From assembly GCA_023135255.1 (NCBI GenBank), contig JAGLTN010000630.1:1-8351 (forward strand): 8,351 nucleotides of DNA, read 5' to 3'. The DNA comes from Planctomycetota bacterium. GTDB taxonomy: Bacteria > Planctomycetota > Phycisphaerae > Sedimentisphaerales > Anaerobacaceae. The position numbers and the translations under genes were made by a program. The notes beneath the pieces were generated by a model, which was not told the origin of the DNA, searched no databases, and was given only the letters and a program-made list of their open reading frames with translations. This document shows positions 5,191 through 8,351 of this stretch, one piece after another (the stretch's first letter is position 1; each line of letters begins with the position of its first letter).

Positions 5191-7062
5191 ATGATTCCTG
5201 GAAATTATCAGCTTATGGATAAATCGAAATCTCAGGTTATTTATAAACGGCTGCTGCGTGACTTGGTTGTCTTTGCAGCGTTTTGGTTTTATCTCTGGTT
5301 CTTTGTTGAAACCAAGCTGATATATCATGGAGCAGGCAGGATATATGTTTTCCCTGACTTTTACTGCACATGGTCGTATCTTTTCTCTTTTCTATCTCAC
5401 CCAGCCGGCATGGCTGAATATATCAATGCTTTTGTCTCTCAGCTTTTTTATTATTCCTGGCTCGGGGCATCGGTAATTACAATTGTTTGCTGGTTAAGCA
5501 GTATTTTCACTGACTATATACTCTCAAAGCTCAGGCTGGAGAGCTTTGCGTTTATACGTTTTGCTTCGCTTGTAACAGCGGCTGTAACTTTTGGTCAGTA
5601 CCAGTATTATTTCCAGTTCATAGCAGCGTTTATGGTTATCCAGGCATTTATTTGTTTATATCTGCGAATATATTCATCAAAGCCTGCTGTGAATTTTACA
5701 GCGTTACTATTGTTATCTACGATTGCATATATAACAGCTGGGGCAGTATTTTATGTTTTTGCGGCAATCGCTTTGGTGTACATGTTAACAAAACGTCAGC
5801 CTGGTAGATATGTCGCAGGGTATTTGGCGTTAGCGGCAATAATACCTTATCTTATCGGGGTGCTTGTATTCAAAGATGCGCTTAATAACGCATATACGAA
5901 TCTGACGCCTTTAAGCTGGAAAACCACAATTTACATTCCAAACAAACAGGAGCTGCTGCCTTTTTACCTGCTGTATCTTTTGCTGCCTTTGACAGCTATC
6001 ATAGCTTTGTTAAGATCATCCTTCACAAAAAAAGAAATAAAAAAGAAACGATTGGCGAATCTGTTTGAAAACTGGTTATTAAAAACAGCTGTTGTCTCTG
6101 CCTGCTGGGTATTGCTGTTTGGTATTGCAGCTGTGTTTCTTTATGATGCGAATAAAAAGAAACTGATTGAGATAGATTATTATGAAACGCAGAGAAACTT
6201 TTCGAAGGTGCTTGAAACAGGCAGGGAATTTGCCGGGCCTAATTATTATGTTTGCCATGCTGTTAATCATGCACTAAGCCAGACAAACAGATTAAGTGCC
6301 GAAATGTTTGATTTTCCACAGCATCCTTATAGTTTATTTTTAACTGCGCCGCCTCATAAAATGGTTCACTGGGCCAAAATTGATGCCTTACTCGATTTGG
6401 GTTTTATAAATTTTGCGGAACATGAAACACGTGAAGCCATTGAGACATTTGGTTCTCGCCCTTTTCTTATTAAAAGATTAATTACAGCCTATCTGGTAAA
6501 TGGTAATTACGAAGCTGCGAAAACATATCTTAACCAACTTTCAAAAACCGTTTTTGAACGAAAATGGGCAACCGATTATTTAGAACGTATTGAGAATGAC
6601 CCGGAATTAAAAAATGACGCTGAAATACAGTATATGCGTTCCGTTATGCTGGAAAAACAAGGCGGATTCTTTGGTTTTGATTTCAATGACCTTCTTGCTG
6701 ACTTGCTCAAAGAAAATCCTGAAAACAAAATGGCTTTTGAATACCAGATGGCTTTGAATTTGCTTACGGGACAATTAGAAAAAATGATGCAGGACTTAAC
6801 CCGAGCAGGTCAATATGGCTACGATGAGGTGCCGAAATATTGTCAGCAGGCATATTTATTTTATAAAGGCACACTCAAAGGAAGAGGCTCTTTAAGGGGT
6901 ATAGAGCTCGACCCTGATATTATCGCAGAATATAAAGATTTTGCGGAACATTTAAAGCTGGCGAAAACAGGTGACCAGAGAGCTTCCAGAATTATGTCTG
7001 AAAAGTTCAAAGATTCGTACTATTTATATTATTTGTCGTTACCTTCTTTAATGAAACGTTGA
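5191..7062 (+). CDS. Polytopic membrane protein with helical C-terminal domain (DUF6057-like)
   Basis: 623 residues. The first half is membrane-embedded, with about nine hydrophobic segments near residues 24-40, 60-70, 84-107, 119-135, 140-160, 170-198, 207-227, 256-275 and 297-318. Between segments 1 and 3 lie aromatic-rich loops and the phrase SHPAGMAEYINAFVSQLFYYSW, which I associate from memory with the DUF6057 family of Bacteroidota membrane proteins. Residues about 325-623 are soluble and alpha-helical, resembling tetratricopeptide-type repeats (paired helices such as ALLDLGFINFAEHETREAI and LITAYLVNGNYEAAKTYL). The chain ends in aromatic FKDSYYLYYL. Its function is unknown; a membrane anchor with a helical scaffold for partner proteins is the simplest reading. 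Neither possible start (5191 or codon 9 at 5215, MDKSKSQ) has a good ribosome site. The later one gives a more usual N-terminus. The stop is one base before the next gene's ATG, so the two are coupled. Confidence 0.8.
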   Translation: MIPGNYQLMDKSKSQVIYKRLLRDLVVFAAFWFYLWFFVETKLIYHGAGRIYVFPDFYCTWSYLFSFLSHPAGMAEYINAFVSQLFYYSWLGASVITIVCWLSSIFTDYILSKLRLESFAFIRFASLVTAAVTFGQYQYYFQFIAAFMVIQAFICLYLRIYSSKPAVNFTALLLLSTIAYITAGAVFYVFAAIALVYMLTKRQPGRYVAGYLALAAIIPYLIGVLVFKDALNNAYTNLTPLSWKTTIYIPNKQELLPFYLLYLLLPLTAIIALLRSSFTKKEIKKKRLANLFENWLLKTAVVSACWVLLFGIAAVFLYDANKKKLIEIDYYETQRNFSKVLETGREFAGPNYYVCHAVNHALSQTNRLSAEMFDFPQHPYSLFLTAPPHKMVHWAKIDALLDLGFINFAEHETREAIETFGSRPFLIKRLITAYLVNGNYEAAKTYLNQLSKTVFERKWATDYLERIENDPELKNDAEIQYMRSVMLEKQGGFFGFDFNDLLADLLKENPENKMAFEYQMALNLLTGQLEKMMQDLTRAGQYGYDEVPKYCQQAYLFYKGTLKGRGSLRGIELDPDIIAEYKDFAEHLKLAKTGDQRASRIMSEKFKDSYYLYYLSLPSLMKR

Positions 7063-7063
7063 A

Positions 7064-8351
7064 ATGGCTGGGAAAATAAAATATTTTATTATCACTGGTT
7101 TGCTGACAGGAGTGTTGGTTTTGTTGGTCAGCGGCGGGGTATCTGCGCCAAAGATCGAAAACTGTGTTCTTGTTGACAGCCGACCTGTTATAAAGCCGGA
7201 CTATGCAGGGGTTACAATTGCGCCTAATATTGCACCGATGAATTTTGCTGTTCAGGAAAGGGCCAAAGAATATTATGTAAAGATACATTGTGAAAATTCG
7301 CCTCCGATTGAGATCGTATCAAAATCCGCTGATATAATGATACCGCAAAAAAGCTGGCACCGTCTGCTAAGCTCTAATAAAAACAAATCGCTTTATATTG
7401 ACATTTATACAAAAGACGAATCAAAGCAATGGCGGAAATTTAAAACGATAGTAAACACTATCGCAGCAGAAGATATCGACACTTATATTGTCTATCGGAA
7501 TATCGCCCCTACTCATGGCACATGGAACAAGATGTCGATTAGACAGCGAGACCTTACTAATTTTAAAACAAAAACCATCATTACTAATGATTATTTTGTC
7601 AGGGGCTGCGTAAACTGTCACACTTTCTGCAATAACGGTACCGAAAAAATGACGCTTGCTGTCCGCAGTAGACTTTTCGGCAGTTCAACGCTACTTATTG
7701 ATGGTAAAAAAGTACACAACCTCGGCGCAAAATTCACATATTCAACGTGGCATCCGAGCGGCAGGATAATAGCTTTTTCTATTAATAAAGTCGGACAATT
7801 TTTTAACTTTTCCGAAGATGAAGTGCGGAACGTTGTCGACCTTAACTCCATGCTGGCATACTATAATTTGAAAACGAGAAAAATTAAAACAATCCCCGCA
7901 TTTTCAAAAAAAGAAATGCTCGAAACATATCCCGCTTTTTCTGCTGATGGAAAATATCTATATTACAGCAGTGCCCTGAGGTACTGGACAGATGACGAAG
8001 AATTGCCTCCTAACAGATATGACAATGTCAAATACAGCTTGATGAGAGTAAGTTATGACATTGAAAAAGACAGCTGGGGTCAGCCTGAAATGGTAGTCTC
8101 AGCTAACAAAACCAAAAAGAGCGCACTGGAGGCCCGCATAAGTCCGGATGGTCGTTGGCTGCTTTTTTGCATGTGCGATTATGGCTGTTTTCCGGTTTAC
8201 AGACCAAGCAGTGATTTGTACCTTATTGACCTTAGGAAGGCTGAGGAAACAGGAGTGTTCAAACCTGAAAAAATCTCAGCTAACAGCGATAAAAGTGAAT
8301 CATGGCATAGCTTTTCAAGTAACAGCAAGTGGATAGCCTTCAGCACAAAAT
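7064..8351 (+). CDS. Exported PD40/TolB-like beta-propeller protein with CxxCH motif (partial, runs off right edge)
   Basis: The frame is open for 429 codons to the window end. Residues 4-28 are a signal peptide (hydrophobic run ending GVSA). Next come a conserved-looking KPDYAGVTIAPNIAPMNF (about 44-61), a domain with YRNIAPTHGTW, and CVNCHTFC at residues 182-189. C182, C185 and H186 match a c-type haem attachment motif. Four PD40/WD40-like propeller motifs follow: WHPSGRIIAFS (from W229), TYPAFSADGKYLYYSS (from T288), ARISPDGRWLLF (from A357) and SWHSFSSNSKWIAFS (from S413). Propellers of this type (as in TolB) bind proteins or ligands in the periplasm. I recall similar proteins beside DUF6057 genes in Bacteroidota, some with a tetratricopeptide tail, which would lie beyond this window. 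The ATG begins one base after the upstream stop and has no clear ribosome site, so it is probably translated by coupling. The redox role is unproven. Confidence 0.82.
   Translation, partial: MAGKIKYFIITGLLTGVLVLLVSGGVSAPKIENCVLVDSRPVIKPDYAGVTIAPNIAPMNFAVQERAKEYYVKIHCENSPPIEIVSKSADIMIPQKSWHRLLSSNKNKSLYIDIYTKDESKQWRKFKTIVNTIAAEDIDTYIVYRNIAPTHGTWNKMSIRQRDLTNFKTKTIITNDYFVRGCVNCHTFCNNGTEKMTLAVRSRLFGSSTLLIDGKKVHNLGAKFTYSTWHPSGRIIAFSINKVGQFFNFSEDEVRNVVDLNSMLAYYNLKTRKIKTIPAFSKKEMLETYPAFSADGKYLYYSSALRYWTDDEELPPNRYDNVKYSLMRVSYDIEKDSWGQPEMVVSANKTKKSALEARISPDGRWLLFCMCDYGCFPVYRPSSDLYLIDLRKAEETGVFKPEKISANSDKSESWHSFSSNSKWIAFSTK

Overview
The window holds six genes in AT-rich bacterial DNA: five readable in full or nearly so and one cut by the left edge. 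Nothing fixes the organism. Several features point to a marine or anaerobic member of the PVC group, perhaps a low-GC Planctomycetota lineage such as the Phycisphaerae. These are a type II secretion/pilus ATPase N-terminus of the kind common there, a large exported multidomain glycoside hydrolase, and a DUF6057-like/PD40 gene pair that I otherwise associate with Bacteroidota. This placement is inference only.

Layout. (1) At 1-162 on the minus strand is the first 54 codons of a GspE/PilB-like protein running off the left edge, preceded by a good sigma-70-type promoter. (2) At 449-3871, minus, is a 1140-residue exported clan GH-A hydrolase with several accessory domains. Its 219-bp upstream region holds a palindrome and a hairpin. 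(3) At 4091-4986, minus, is a two-gene cluster: a Trp-repressor-family regulator followed 41 bp later by an exported GyrI-like (effector-binding) protein. (4) At 4987-5190 is a divergent regulatory region with two dyad sequences and a strong extended -10 promoter facing right. (5) At 5191 to the right edge, plus, is a coupled pair: a nine-or-so-segment membrane protein with a long helical C-terminal half (DUF6057-like), then an exported PD40-repeat beta-propeller protein carrying a CxxCH motif, cut off by the window end.

How the parts may work together. The TrpR-family gene and the membrane/propeller pair share a divergent intergenic region, so the regulator could control one or both sides. 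The exported GyrI-like protein would bind a small molecule outside the cytoplasm, while TrpR-family proteins classically sense an amino acid in the cytoplasm. The membrane/propeller pair has no established function that I know of and is the best candidate for an undescribed system. The glycoside hydrolase appears to be a separate transcription unit for polysaccharide or glycoside breakdown at the cell surface or in the periplasm.
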